Positions 1 through 11,749 of a stretch of 64,000 nucleotides of DNA are shown one piece after another. Under the pieces are notes generated by a model. That model was not told the DNA's origin. It was given only the letters and a program-made list of their open reading frames with translations, and made no database searches. The first letter of the stretch is position 1; each line of letters opens with the position of its first letter. A program made the translations under genes and the position numbers. Location of the stretch: the NCBI RefSeq assembly GCF_943734655.1, contig NC_071355.1, positions 199,596,939 through 199,660,938 on the forward strand. Reading direction: 5' to 3'. Source of the stretch: Sabethes cyaneus. Its lineage: Eukaryota; Arthropoda; Insecta; Diptera; Culicidae.

Positions 1-805
1 GAAATGGAACGGAAACGATGGTAAAGCCCACATATTGCCACAGGTCCCTTTTGCAGATTTGGGATGTTTCACTTTGTTAGTCGAGAGCGATTGAAGCCCA
101 TGAAGAATCTTAAAAAACGGGTTGAAATCATATGGAATAAACGGCCTTGGGCTGATAAGGGAGTTGTGTATGAGCTTAGGGCTTGTTGCTGCCTTTATTT
201 ATTTGTCATGCTTTCTATTGTTTGGCTGATATCAATTGCTGTTTGCTCTTTTCAGATTACATTTTTCCCCGATTGCTGAGAATTTTCTGCTTTTTCTTTA
301 TAAAATTTGGTTCTAGAATGTTTGTTTCATGAAATATGGATTTCGAAAATAAACGCTATCCATAAAAATATCTCTTGAGTTTTGTGAAAAGTAGCCTCGA
401 ATTGTTAAATTATTTTCGTGTATTAAGTCCATTAAATATGTTCGTGTTCAAAAATTCTTAAAATTCTAGGTCGCTTCGGCCCAATGATAAATTTTAATAA
501 TAAGCAAATCACAGAGGTTTAGTTTTACTACCTTGAGGAACACACCTGAGCTGAATTTTATAAACTACATACATAAATTTAATGAACTGTTTATGTTGAT
601 TGAGGTGGTTCAGGTACAAAATAAAAACTATTTTAATAAAAAAAATAATTTTGGACTGAAGGTTTTAATAATTACAAAAACATTTAAAATATTCGTTTCA
701 TGTGTTTGTATATGTCTGCGGTCAAAAGAGATCCCCAGTCTTTTTTCCGATATCATATTAAAATTTTGGTTCACTAGATTCGCAGTTTGCTTCTTTTTGA
801 AGATA
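1..805. other. AT-rich sequence, no gene seen
   Basis: No supportable gene. The short open frames here lack domains and a coding-like composition. No terminal repeats or strong tandem structure were seen. Confidence 0.5.
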
Positions 806-807
806 TA

Positions 808-2629
808 GGGTAACGACCCCAGAATTCGCCCCTTTTATCAGGTTTTTATGCTGTAAAATATATAAATCGCCATATTATTATAAAATCAGCCCTGAACTCA
901 GACAAGTATGACTATATATTAATATTCTATCTATTTTGGCTATTCGGAATGGCGAAAATTTAAATTTGATAGTAAAAGACTCAATTTTGAGCAGGAACCT
1001 ATAGTACCACATTTCGCCCATAGCGATCCAAAATTCGTCCCTCATGTGACCCAAATTTCGTCCACTTGTTATTTGTTGCAAATTTTCCAAATAGCATCAA
1101 TTATTTTGGTAGAATTGTTGTTACTATTTATTTAACGTTGAGATTATGTCTATTCAGTGCTTAATATGGCAATTAATTTGTTTCAGGAATTCGTTAAATG
1201 TAAATCTAAATTGAAATAAACTGATCATGATCACCTCCTGATACCTGATTCAGTAAAAATAAAAAACACAGAGAAGGTGGGTTATTACTAAATGTTTATT
1301 TTCATTGCAGTAAAAAAAGGCTTTTGGCACTCGTCAAAGATATTTAAAATGAATGGTCCTGTTGGTTCTTTTTCTGGTCATTTGTTGAATTTATTTTCAC
1401 TATTGATATGTGGGCGAATAAATACAATTCAGTGCATACGAAATGGTACAATGTTTATTTTAGTAGTTTAAAAAACCTTATAAAATGATTACTTATGTCA
1501 TTATTTAGTATTTTTTTGGGAAAGAGTATATGTTTACTGTGAACAATAAAAAATTAGATGAACTGGAAAATCTTGATATTCGGCTATATATATATTGACT
1601 AATCGAAGGTGAGACTCGAGTCCACAACCTAACCTTTTCCCCAAGAAATAACTAAGCTATGCTATGTAGTCAATAAAAAGATAAAGAAAAAAAATTGTTT
1701 AGTAAATCACGGTCTGTAAATGGGTATGCCGGTTTACTGTATTAAATATTCCTGGTAACTGGTAAGCATGCTCATCTTACCTACTCAACTAGGATATTTT
1801 TTGACGTAACTTGGAATTCTTTTGAGAATTCTCAATTTTTTGAGAATATTATGCGCGTCTTAATAATTCGTGCAGTTTTAATCTTATTATCAATTTCGAT
1901 GTCGATTATTGCTAATTCAACATTTCGTTTGGTAGAAATCCCATTAGCCCATGTTTAGCAGGCAATTCTTTTGTTAGATGAATTCAAATGAAGATATGAT
2001 GTGCTTTCTGCATCAAAATATTATTTATTCGGTACTTTTACTCACCATTTTGATAAACATAAATCAGCGAACAAACTAATCGATTGTGACTTGCTTTTGC
2101 TTATGTGTGGCATATTTGTATATGTTTGATAGATGAGGGCGAAAACTGGTTCACGCAGTAAGTTCGGTTAAGTATATAGAGATTCGACCCGGGCGAATTT
2201 TGGAACTCATATGATTTACAATACCCAGTTTTCGCCCAGTGCATTTATGTTCTATTTTCAGTAGAATTGCGATAAAATATTAAAATAGAAGCACAATTAT
2301 AAAGTTTGAATCAGATATAACCAAATTGATGCGAAAAAAGTGCAAGGAGATACGATTTTCCATTACTTTTCCTCAATTTTATTTTTCGTGCTCATTCTTG
2401 AGAATGGAAAAATCGCGTCTTAAATACAATACCTATTTTTCAAACCACATTAAATCATTAAAATACATAAAGCAATGCAACGAATTCTATTCAAATAACT
2501 GAAAACTGAGTTAAATTGAATATAAATTGAACTAACAACTTATAATTCAACTATATATAGAGTTAAATCACGGGAATACCAATGGGAGGGCGAATTCTGG
2601 GGTGGGGGCGAATTGTGGGGTTCTTACCC
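808..2629. mobile_element. TA-flanked non-autonomous DNA transposon, 1.8 kb
   Basis: The ends are inverted copies: GGGTAACGACCCCAGAATTC at the left, and a right end whose reverse complement starts GGGTAAGAACCCCACAATTC. A TA dinucleotide abuts each end (806-807 and 2630-2631), as expected for a Tc1/mariner/pogo-like TA target duplication. No transposase frame lies inside. Short words of the type TTCGCCC or TTCGTCC (GGGCGAA on the other strand) recur near both ends and inside, for example near 1012, 1036, 1057, 2124, 2191, 2236, 2588 and 2606. These could be transposase-binding repeats (inference). A SINE fragment sits inside at about 1541-1640. Confidence 0.6.
1541..1640 (-). repeat. tRNA-derived SINE fragment (family B)
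   Basis: Read on the minus strand it has a B-box-like GGACTCGAGTCTCACC stretch followed by a tail resembling ATCAAGATTTTCCAGTTCATC. The same tail occurs near 11690, 11765 and 12515. It is nested in the 808-2629 transposon, so it is the younger insertion or part of that element's history. Confidence 0.45.
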
Positions 2630-2631
2630 TA

Positions 2632-3560
2632 CAAGCACATTATTATACATTATACAAGCTGCGCGATCCGCGGATTCAACCAAGTTGTAATGAGAGCCAA
2701 TTATAACTAGATTGAACAAAACTCTCCTCCCCAGTAATCAAGCAGTTGGAATCCAATTATAGCTTGGTTCTTTCCGTGGATCTCCTAGTTTAGTAAAAAG
2801 TGTAGAACTACGAAATAAATGTTGTTTCAATGACCCTCCGTTATCTAATTTTCCACTTTTTCCCCTTCACGTCTTGTCACACTCTGTTGGAAACTACAAA
2901 ACACCTTTGATTCCATCACTTTCTATTCCCGCATAAATGAAAACAGTTGTGAAAATGGTCATAATCATATCGCTATTTTAATCCTTATAATCCACCATAA
3001 AATCAACGGTTACAGTACATTCCAAAAACAAAAATTTCAATAGCGTCTACCATTTACATTATGGTTCAACCATTATCATTATGTTCATCATATCCTACGC
3101 TTCAAAAATATGTATGGAAAACCACTCGTTTTCGTATGGTGAACATTCTTAACGACCCATTGTTTTTATGGTTACTTCGTTACTTGTCGAATAACCATAA
3201 CTAATATAGTTGATATTATACCAGGCAACAGTTTTAGTATGGTGCGGCACCATTTCACAAATGGTTCTAAATTGGAAGATAGATGGTAATGTCTATGGTT
3301 AGAGTATTGTTCCAATTAATGCGGGTTACCATTCCCTCAGTCTATTGTTATAATAGTTATAATAAAAATAAATTAATGTCTGACCTCATTATAAAGAACA
3401 AGACAACAAAGACTGGTCCATTTCTAAGACATTATTTTTAAAGAACAGGAAGAGCATGGTGGTGGTGGACCATTTTCAACTGCGAGGAAACGAATATTTC
3501 CGGAAAGGTAGTTGTTATATCTGGTTATTTTTTGCCGGTCATGAAAAAACCATTAGATAA
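2632..3560. other. Unique AT-rich sequence, no gene seen
   Basis: No open frame with recognisable domains and no clear tandem array. Several ACCAT/ATGGT words scattered between 2990 and 3560 suggest an old decayed repeat, but I could not define ends. Confidence 0.4.
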
Positions 3561-3564
3561 AATA

Positions 3565-3940
3565 ACACAACAATAATGCATACATAATACATGCAAATGA
3601 TGGTCAAATAACATAGAACCGACATAAAAAACATAAAAATAACAACACACAAGTGACATATAAATGAAGCTATATTAAAACAATAATTTTGTTTGAAAGG
3701 AATGTGGTATCAACATGCATCAAAAATGACAGTAAACATTATTCGAATATAATGCAATAATTGTTAAAAAAAAAATGACGCTAAATGATTGAGGGAATTC
3801 TTAAAAAAAGAAAAAAAAATGATATAAAAACTGATACGGAAATGATATAGAAATGGCACAAAAATGAAATAAAAAGGGACAAACCTTACCATTTTTTTTA
3901 TCAACAAACTAAATGGTCCAACACTAGAAGCTCTTTTCAC
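3565..3940 (+). repeat. Degenerate A-rich array (ATGACAYAAAA-type unit)
   Basis: Loose repetition of words such as ATGACATA, ATGATA and GACACAAAAA at about 10-12 bp spacing. The same array type returns at 4440-5630, 12600-13530 and 54110-58325, and in reverse orientation at 23845-25765. Open frames within it give low-complexity hydrophobic translations on the minus strand and are not treated as genes. Confidence 0.7.
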
Positions 3941-4420
3941 GTCCATTCATTTTACGTCCACTTTTTTGCGTCCGAAATTCGAATTAACGTCCTCTCGTTT
4001 TACGTCCAAAATTTGAATTAACGTTCTCGTTTTTACGTCCAAAATTTGAATTAACGTCCACTCGTTTTACGTCCAAAACTTTAATTAACGTCTTTTCGTT
4101 TTACGTCCGAAATTTGAATTAACGTTCTCTCGTTTAACGTCCAAAATTTAAATTAACGTCATCGTCAAAAATCATTAGGTGGTTTTAGAAAATTCGAAAT
4201 AACGTCTTTTCTTTTTACGCCCAAAATTCGAATTGTATCCTCGTTTTTACGTCCAAAATTTGAATTACCATCCTCTCTTTTTACGTCCAAAATTTGAATT
4301 AACGTCCTCTCATTTTACGTCCAAAATTTGAATTACGTCCTCTCATTTTACGTCCAAAATTTGAATTACCGTTCTCTTTTTTACGGCCGATTTTTTTTAT
4401 GTCCCCCCAATAGTGGACGT
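3941..4420 (+). repeat. 34-bp minisatellite (ACGTCC array)
   Basis: About a dozen tandem units of roughly 34 bp built on TTTTACGTCCAAAATTTG followed by AATTAACGTCCTCTCG. Each unit holds two ACGTCC words. A short irregular stretch near 4160-4195 breaks the register. The array lies inside the A-rich array on either side. Confidence 0.85.
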
Positions 4421-4439
4421 AAAACGAGATTTGAGGGTA

Positions 4440-5630
4440 ATATGTGCATAATTTTGAATCACGCGTTATTTTGACAACAAATGAAATGAAACATAGTAAT
4501 TTCATGACATAAAAATGACACAGAACGATGCTAAAATGTCTCAAAAAGGCACAAAAGTAGAAAAAGATAGACGAAGATCCCATAAGCGGTATGTATATGA
4601 TAAAAAAATGATACAAAAAAGATACAAAATTAAAGAATTAAAGAATTAAAATAACATAAAAAAGCAAATGCTAGAAAGCTGACACAGGAAACAACACAAA
4701 ATAATAAAGAACATTTTACAAAACGAGAAAAAATGTTACAAATAATGATGCAGAATTATGCAAATATTATTCAAAAATACATCGAATGTTATACAATAAA
4801 AAATACTAATATGATTTCAAAATGACCCCAAAATAACATGCAAGTATAACAAAAATGTATTATAACAAAAATGTAAAAAATATATAGAAAAAGTTATCGA
4901 AATTGTATACAAAAATTACACAAATATGATACAAAACTGACACGACAATAATAAATAAAAATCTCATGGAAATTAGATAAAAAATACACAAAAATGGCTC
5001 CACAATAACCTCAAAATAACAAAAAAAAAATTACAAAGAATGATACAAACACAGACATAAAACTCGTTTTCCATTCTTCGTACCGATTAAACCGTCATTT
5101 CAAATTTGGGCTTAGTTGGGAATGTCACCGTTTTGGTCAAAGTGGCGCTTTTTGACGAAAGAAGGGGAATTCCCCATAAAAAATACTTGCTAATTCGAGG
5201 GATACCCATGTTACTATTTGATTTTTGGGAATGTCGATCATAGATGGTGCTAGTGTTCAGGCAAAATGTGAGGTACGATAATTTTTGTTGATTTTCTTCC
5301 AAGAGTTATGTCTGTCTGTCTGTGGTACAAAGTTGTTACAAAAAAAAATATGAAAAATTACACAAAAATGATACAAGACTATACAAAAATGATACCAATA
5401 AGACAGAACAATGACACAAATACGATAAAAAATATTATACAAAAATTATGCAAAAATTATAAAAAAGGATACCAAAAAGGCACAAAAATACCACAAAAAA
5501 TGATACAAAAAGGAAAAAAACTTACACAAAAAATATGCACAAATGCACAGAAATGACATAAATATATCATCAAAATGATGGAAAATATTGTACAAATTGA
5601 GTACACAAATTCTACAAAAATTATACTAAA
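4440..5630 (+). repeat. Degenerate A-rich array, with a non-repeat interlude
   Basis: ACAAAAATGAYA-type words recur from about 4500 to 5080 and from about 5330 to 5630. The interlude 5081-5310 is more complex sequence with no recognised gene. No coding sequence is supported. Confidence 0.7.
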
Positions 5631-5848
5631 TTGTATTGTGGATTTTCGGCTTTCCAGTCAGTTTTATATTGAAAACGGCTTTTTTATACTGCCTGACGTT
5701 TCGGCCTTTGGTTTTGGCCTTTTTCAAAGGTACCTTTGAACCGTATTACCTTTGAAAAAGGCCAAAACCAAAGGCCGAAACGTCAGGCAGTATAAAAAGC
5801 CGTTTTCAATATAAAACTGACTGGAAAGCCGAAAATCCGCAATACAAT
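5631..5848. repeat. Near-perfect 218-bp palindrome (hairpin)
   Basis: The arms (about 5631-5732 and 5747-5848) are reverse complements with very few mismatches, separated by about 14 bp. Each arm contains GACGTTTCGGCCTTTGG and GGCCTTTTTCAAAGG. This arrangement is also seen, with different helix bases, in the arms of the 13.5-14.1 kb element. It is likely a foldback transposon or two inverted termini. Confidence 0.85.
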
Positions 5849-5889
5849 ATATGTACTTCAGTCGATCTTAACAGCAATGATACTAAAAA

Positions 5890-6450
5890 ATGCTCGATTC
5901 AACTGCTTGACCAAACTACTCCATTTAACTGTTCGACTGGACTGCTCGACTAAACTGCTTGACTCGACTACTTGACTGAGCTACTCGACTCAACTCGATT
6001 CGACTATTTGAATCGGCTGCTCGACTGGACTTGACTTGACTGAACAGTTTGATTCAACTGCTCGATTCAACTGCTCGACTCTACTGCTTGACTTGACTAC
6101 TCGACTAGACTGCTTGACTAAACTTCGGTTAGACTGCTCGACTCAACTGCTCGACTCTACCGCTCGACTCGACTACTCGACTAGACTACTTGACTAAACT
6201 GTCCGGTTAGTCTGCTCGACCAGACTACTCGATTCAATCGCTCGACTGGAGTACTTTACCCAACTGCTCGATTCAACTGTTCAACTAGGCTGCTCGATTC
6301 GACTATTTGAATCAGCTGCTCGACTCAACTGCTCGACTCGACTGCTCGATTCAACTGCTCGACTAGACTACTCGATTTAACATCTACTCGTCAGCTCGAT
6401 TGGACTGCTCGACTGGACAGCTCGACTCAGCTGCTCGACTGGACTGAATA
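5890..6450 (+). repeat. 13-bp minisatellite (ACTGCTCGACTNN)
   Basis: About 40 tandem units of 13 bp, for example ACTGCTCGATTCA, ACTGCTCGACTCT, ACTGCTTGACTTG and ACTACTCGACTAG. The last two bases and the G/A at position 4 vary most. A 13-bp unit cannot hold one reading frame, and no ORF spans it. Confidence 0.9.
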
Positions 6451-6495
6451 TCTTTTATTTATTTATTTATTTATTTTTATTTATTTTATTTGCTA
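6451..6495 (+). repeat. (TTTA)n microsatellite
   Basis: Perfect and near-perfect TTTA repeats directly after the 13-bp array and before the split MITE. Confidence 0.85.
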
Positions 6496-6612
6496 TATTA
6501 AGCCATTGCAAATTATTTTCAAAGTTTTTGTCCCACCCCACCCCCTCTTTCAAATTGGCTTGCAAAATCCGAGGGCAAAAAAAAATTTGTGAGATACAAG
6601 TCAAACTTTAGA

Positions 6613-6905
6613 GGCGCTGGACTGGTCTATGGTCCAACGGTACATGTACCAGCGAGTCACATGCCCCGGCGGGTGCTGCGGGTTCGAATCCGGTTATAAT
6701 TTCAGATTATAGCTTGGTTCGACCTATGCACCTTCCAGCATTGGACAAAAGGTAGGAGTCACAACGACTACTTGTTAAGCGTAGCTACTAATTCGACCCC
6801 CCCACCTCACCTTTCCACTCTTTCCCCTCTATTTTCAAAAACTTTTCATTACTTTTCCCTTCCGTCCCTTCATCAATTGTAGAACCACCGTTTTAAGAAA
6901 ATATT
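6613..6905 (+). repeat. tRNA-derived SINE (family C), copy 1
   Basis: Contains GCGGGTTCGAATCCGG, a strong Pol III B box, at about 6677-6693, preceded by GGTCTATGGTCCAACGG, possibly the A box. The body GACCTATGCACCTTCCAGC and CAACGACTACTTGTTAAGCG is repeated in copy 2 near 7187. It ends in a pyrimidine-rich stretch and CCCTTCATCAATT. Confidence 0.65.
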
Positions 6906-7092
6906 AATATATGTTTGACCGCATTTCAAGGTCAAGACTAAAATCACGAGGTTTAGTCTTCTTTATTCCTTGGTTCGATTACAATAGATCGAAGAAAAGG
7001 CACAATTTGTGTCTAACCCAACCTACCAGATAGTGGAGTTTGAAGATACGTCGCTCGCTTAATAATAGGGTTGTGCAGTTTCCTTTTGTCCA

Positions 7093-7372
7093 GCGCCTCT
7101 ATGGTTCAAAGATGCATTAGTACCAGCGAGCCACATGCATGTGTTGTGGGTTCGAATCCGGTTATAATCTCAGATTAAAGCGTGGTTCGACCTATGCACC
7201 TTCCAGCATTGGACAAAAGGTAGAAGTCACAACGACTACTCGTTAGGCGTAGCTACTAATAACCCTCCCCCCTCCTCCTCTCACCTTTCCGCTCTTTCTC
7301 CTCCACCCTAAAATTTCATTCCTTTCTTCTACCGTCCCTTCATCAATTATAAAAGAACTACCGTTTCAAAAA
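7093..7372 (+). repeat. tRNA-derived SINE (family C), copy 2
   Basis: Same B box (GGGTTCGAATCCGG at about 7148), the same body and the same CCGTCCCTTCATCAATT end as copy 1. The head is shortened. Both copies lie in the same orientation inside the split MITE. A short inverted copy of the copy 1 head (CCAGCGCCTCTA) lies at about 7079-7090. Confidence 0.65.
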
Positions 7373-7769
7373 ATATTAATAAAATCAATTGTCTGTGAGC
7401 TTTCTAGCCTAAGGAACCTAAGGAAAAAGTACTGTATGAAGAGCTAATGGTTCTAGCACGAATTAAAGGTTCAATCATTGTAATTTCCAAAAATCGTCAA
7501 AAAAGGATTTTCTTTCGATTTGTCCTCTCATTTAACCTACCAAATGAGAGGAAAAAAAGAAAATAAAAACGTGTAGCTGAATAGTAAGAAACGATTTAGT
7601 TTTCACGATAAAACTTAAAGTAAAGGTGCATACTAATTTTTTGCGTGAATAAAAAAATCTCATTTTTTTCTTTGAACCCCCCCCTCCCCCCTCTCTTCCT
7701 TCTGTTGGCCAACATCGGAAGGTCAAGAACTTCATAAAATATTTGTAATGGTCTAATCCCTAGTGAAGA

Positions 7770-8130
7770 ACATCATCAATAGAAGCGCTCTCTCTCTCGT
7801 TCTTCCTTTCTATCTCTATCTCTATGTTTATCTTTATCTCTACCTCTGCCTCTCTCTATCTGGATCTCTCCCTCTTTCTCTTTCTATCTCTATTTCTTCC
7901 TCTCTCAATCTCTCCCTTTATTTCTCTCTATCTCTCCCTCTATTTCTCTCTATTTCTCCCTCTATATCTCTCTCTATCTCTTCCTTTATCTGTTTCTCTA
8001 CCTGTTCCACCATCTGCTCCTCTATCTGTCCCTCCATCTGTTCCTGTATCTGTCCCTCCATCTCTTTCTCTAACTGTTCCTTTATCTGTTCCTTCATCTG
8101 TTCCTCTATTTCTCTCCCTTGCTCTCTTTA
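7770..8130 (+). repeat. Degenerate TCTC-rich pyrimidine repeat
   Basis: CTCTATCTCTCCCTCTATTT-type units drifting into CCATCTGTTCCTCTATCTGT-type units of about 12-18 bp after 8000. Frames of 112-122 codons run through it only because the unit lacks stops. Their translations are monotonous Ser/Leu/Pro/Cys, so they are not called as genes. Confidence 0.85.
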
Positions 8131-8159
8131 GAGCTGGCTATAGAAGTGGACATCATCAC

Positions 8160-11100
8160 TAATTTTACTGATTTTACTGATTGAGTCTAGTAAATACTCA
8201 TAACAGTCCGAAAAATTTGATAAGCAACATGATGACTATTGGTTGGAGTAGGAGATTGGTCACTAACATAAGGTTGTTGTTGTTATTAGTTTAGTAGGAC
8301 TTTTTAAACGTAAGGCGTTCATTCGAGTCCTGGCTACTAATATGAGGGTTAAAAACGATATCAATAGAAAAAGTGCTCGGTTGGTATCTTGCGGAACACC
8401 AAACAGCAACACTTATCGAGCAAAAAGCAGCTGCATTACTCAGCTGTCCGTTGTACTTTTGTAAGGTTTCACATCATGAATTATCTCTTAACGGTATTTA
8501 ACGGTTTATCCTATCGGACGCCGCCTTCAAATCGCTTAATATCACGTCGACTTATGACTTTGATTCCAATATACAAACAGCAAGTAGGTAAACGTAAAAT
8601 CGAGAAGAATCATACTGGATTCTACAAATTATTGTTAAGCAATAGTTTGAGTTTTATTCTTATAACAATTCTTGTTTCCTGACTTACATTCGTAGATTTT
8701 AATTCGAATTAGTTAAATTTTTAATTTATAATGGTATACTTTGGAACAGCTTTTGTAAAAGTGCAGCGTAATACTACATTACTTGATATCATTAGCTACA
8801 CAATTAGCAACATTAGTTCTCTCAAATCGGACATTTCCTCTTGTAATTCCGGCAATCAAACATAAAGACATAAATGGACGCGCGAAAGACCAAAAATAAA
8901 AAGAAAAAAAACGGCTTCGATCCATCCAGTTAGCTTCATCTCAAGTGAGCACACATTTGTTATCGCTTTCGGTTATTCGGTGGTACCCATTATATTTTCG
9001 ATGCCACCCCTAAATGGTGTACTTATTCCAAATTTTGTACCCACAGTGTGCCACACTTCGCAACTTCCTCCGGGGTGCAATTTGTGTTACATCCATTGTT
9101 TACCGCTAGATTTCCACCGACCGACCAGTCGAGCATCATTTACCGTCAATCCGTCAGTCCCGAAAACCGAAACCGATAGCCGCAGCATGATATCTTGATA
9201 TTGGACCGTTCTTCTATTTCCTTTCTCTTTCCCTTAGCTGGCAAACGCTGTGAATTATAAATTCTTTATTCTGCTGTTGCTTTTCGTTAATGTGGTTTCT
9301 ATCCGGAATCGATCCCACCGCACCGCAACGCTTCCTTTCGCCGATAGCCAGGGTGGGCATTTCCCTGCTTGCATTTTATTTTCGCGCGCAAATCGCTTTC
9401 GCTTTTGGTGGGTGGCCAACCGGTGGCGATGGAAAACCGATGCCCGAGGCTGTAATTGTTTTGATTGATAAAGGTTCGAATTGATTAATTGTGTGTAATT
9501 ACTTTCTGCCGGATTCGATCGACGCTCTGGGAAAGCAAGAAAAAAAGCAATCGAGCGAGAGTTTCTGCCCATCTGGGGTACCTACACGGGTGAAATTGTT
9601 CGCCAACTAAACAGTCTGATGGCTGCTCATGATCCAAAAAATGGGGGACTGGACTGGACGCTGTTTGTTTTGTTTGTTGTGGAATTCAAATTTTGCTGTT
9701 TGGGTTTGCCATATGCGAATATGTTGGTCATCGATTTTCGGCAGCGAAGCGTTTTGCGTTCTGTTGTTTTTGGTGCGATTGGTTTTGCTGTGCCCTTGGG
9801 AGAGCTGCAGCTCTATAGGTGTGCTAAATTCGGGATTATTCGGGTTGAAAGCTTTCCAATTTACATTTGCATAGTAATCAACATTGCAGCCGGCGAGCGT
9901 GTGTTTTGCTTTTGTGGCATTTACGGTCTGACAATCATAAGCACTAAAGCTGGTGTTTCGGGAGTTGTTTAAAGTTTTCAACTATAATATTTTACTAATA
10001 TTTGGGCATTAAGTTTATTGGAACTGGCCGAGTTTCATGTAAACGGAATTTTCTTTCACGGTATGTGAATGTAGCTTTATACGAGAAAAACAGAAACACA
10101 TCATGCTCATTCCATATCGTACTATTAATATCATTAGTCACTTTATTGAATGTGTGGACACTTTTTGCTGATCATATTTTTGATAAAGTTCTTCGTCTAG
10201 TTATTATCTCACCATCATCCCCCGACAGCAGACTTCCAATTGGCACACATCCTTGGTCTATTTATCATACCTACTGTTACCGCAGACCCAACCAGCACCA
10301 TCTTCTTCAGACAGGGCAGGCGCCCCATATAGAAAAGGACCTAATATCTCTTCATTAGCTTAATGAGAATGTAATTGTGCGGTAATTAAATCTCCGCCGC
10401 ACGCCATGCCGTCCGACGCGACGCCGGCAGGCGAAAAACGCATGTAGCCATTTCTTATACTCTCTTCCGGCAGAGACAAACCGAACCAAACCACATGGAA
10501 GAAGAAGAAGCAACACACAGTCCTAAATGAAACCAGACGACGATGACGGAGCGAAAGGGTCCGCATCCGCAACCCGCAGAACAGATCGCCACGCAAAGGG
10601 TAATTAATGTGATTAGTCACTGTAGGAGACGTGATAGGTCTGGGTGAAGTGACAAAATGACTTCTTTCTTCACGTTGGAAAGAATTATGGTTTAAGGGTA
10701 AGCGTGAAAGTGGGAAAAAAAGTAAATAAATACATACAAATAGGAATAGTTTCCTAGAAAAGAAATTCAGCGATTGTGAGTTAATAAGTTTTCAACCAAC
10801 TCAGCGAGGAAGCATTTTAAAGAACGAGAGTTGGAAACTAAGCTTCGTTCAGAATAATTAAATACCATTCCTGAGATTGTTATTCCAATATGACGGCATC
10901 CAAAATCGTGGGTTGCGTGACGACACCAGTAATTACTTGCGACACAACGAACCACAATTTGTTGTCGTTGAACTTTTCTAATTCTGAGGCTAATTAGGTT
11001 CGAAATTAATAAACATTCGTTTCTGTCGGCGGAATTTTCTTGAAGAGAACGCATTGAAATTGCTGCTTTTGTGAAGCTTCCCATGAGGGAAATTCCGCCC

Positions 11101-11520
11101 GTTGAACCGTTTGACACAATACCACCGACCGACCGCCCACTCCCCGGTTCGGTGCTGCCCATCTTTCTGCTGATGCTGGAAAGAAAAGTTTGCCCTTTGC
11201 TCGCAAAATGAAGCCTTGATCGAGCAGCAAGCGCAGCTATTATGCTGCGTTACTACGGTATGTGAAGCAAACACGGTGCAATAGAGTGAGGACACCTACA
11301 AAAGGTGAATTCGCGAACGCGCGTACCATAATGCATCGTGAAAGAAGCCGCTCTTTTATCACGTATGCGCCGTTTGTTTGGTTTCAATTACATGCTGAGA
11401 TGCATGTAGCAAATTTACTAACTAATAAAGTTATTGTTAAAATTCTATTATCAAATCTTGGGAGTTGACTCAAATTTGTTGACCTAATATATAGTTCAGG
11501 AAAATATCCTCTCGTAAAGT
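8160..11520. other. Unique sequence, no supported gene
   Basis: Higher-complexity sequence with GC-richer islands (9000-9900, 10370-10620, 11040-11300) and TAAT-rich words near 10360-10620. The longest open frames (117-131 codons, overlapping on both strands around 9610-9980 and at 10767-11162) show no domain, motif or consistent coding bias. It could be intronic or cis-regulatory DNA of a neighbouring gene; that is inference only. Confidence 0.45.
8265..8345 (+). repeat. tRNA-like SINE fragment
   Basis: TAGTTTAGTAGGAC (A-box-like) and CATTCGAGTCCT (B-box-like) lie about 35 bp apart, similar to the head of family B copies. It is too short and imperfect to be a functional tRNA gene. Confidence 0.3.
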
Positions 11521-11524
11521 AAAT

Positions 11525-11715
11525 GTATGGAGAATGATAGAATTGGAAGAGCACAACAAAACTTGATGTTAGACTGCGGAATAGACAACGGGCCTAGAGG
11601 TGTAAACGGACGAACACAATCAACCGGAGATAAGGAACTGCGGGTTCGAGCCCACCTTCGCTTAGTCAATATTTTATGTCTAATATCAAAATTTTTTCAG
11701 TTCATCTAATTTTTC
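11525..11715 (+). repeat. tRNA-derived SINE (family B)
   Basis: B box GCGGGTTCGAGCCCACC at about 11640, followed by the family tail ATCAAAATTTTTTCAGTTC. The 5' part GAGAATGATAGAATTGGAAG matches the corresponding region of the minus-strand copy at 11750-12005. Confidence 0.5.
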
Positions 11716-11749
11716 ATTAGACCAACCTCGTATTTGTCTTGACTTATTA

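Larger units (their letters stand above)
6502..7753 (+). mobile_element. TAA-flanked MITE split by SINE insertions
   Basis: The left part (6502-6612) and right part (about 7378-7753) align with the two halves of the uninterrupted element at 56122-56597: shared GCCATTGCAAAT start, GAGTCAAA/AAGTCAAA stretch, AAAATCAATTGTCTGTG, TTCTAGCACGAA, and AAAATATTTGTAATGG end. TAA abuts both ends (6499-6501 and 7754-7756). A 3-bp TAA duplication with GGCC-type ends resembles PIF/Harbinger MITEs (family knowledge; superfamily is inferred). The 765-bp interruption holds two SINE copies. Confidence 0.7.

Noticed and set aside
3941..4420. CRISPR-like regular repeats
   Set aside because: Units of 34 bp are directly tandem with no unique spacers, and the organism is eukaryotic. 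It is a minisatellite.
6670..6700. tRNA gene suggested by GGGTTCGAATCCGG
   Set aside because: No acceptor-stem pairing or anticodon arm could be made out, and the same sequence recurs in a longer dispersed unit. It is a SINE.
7763..8162. Two overlapping 112-122-codon Ser/Leu/Pro-rich frames
   Set aside because: They are translations of a pyrimidine-rich simple repeat in two frames.
9607..9981. Overlapping frames of 117-124 codons on both strands
   Set aside because: Neither strand shows domains or distinctive composition. Open frames on both strands suggest chance.
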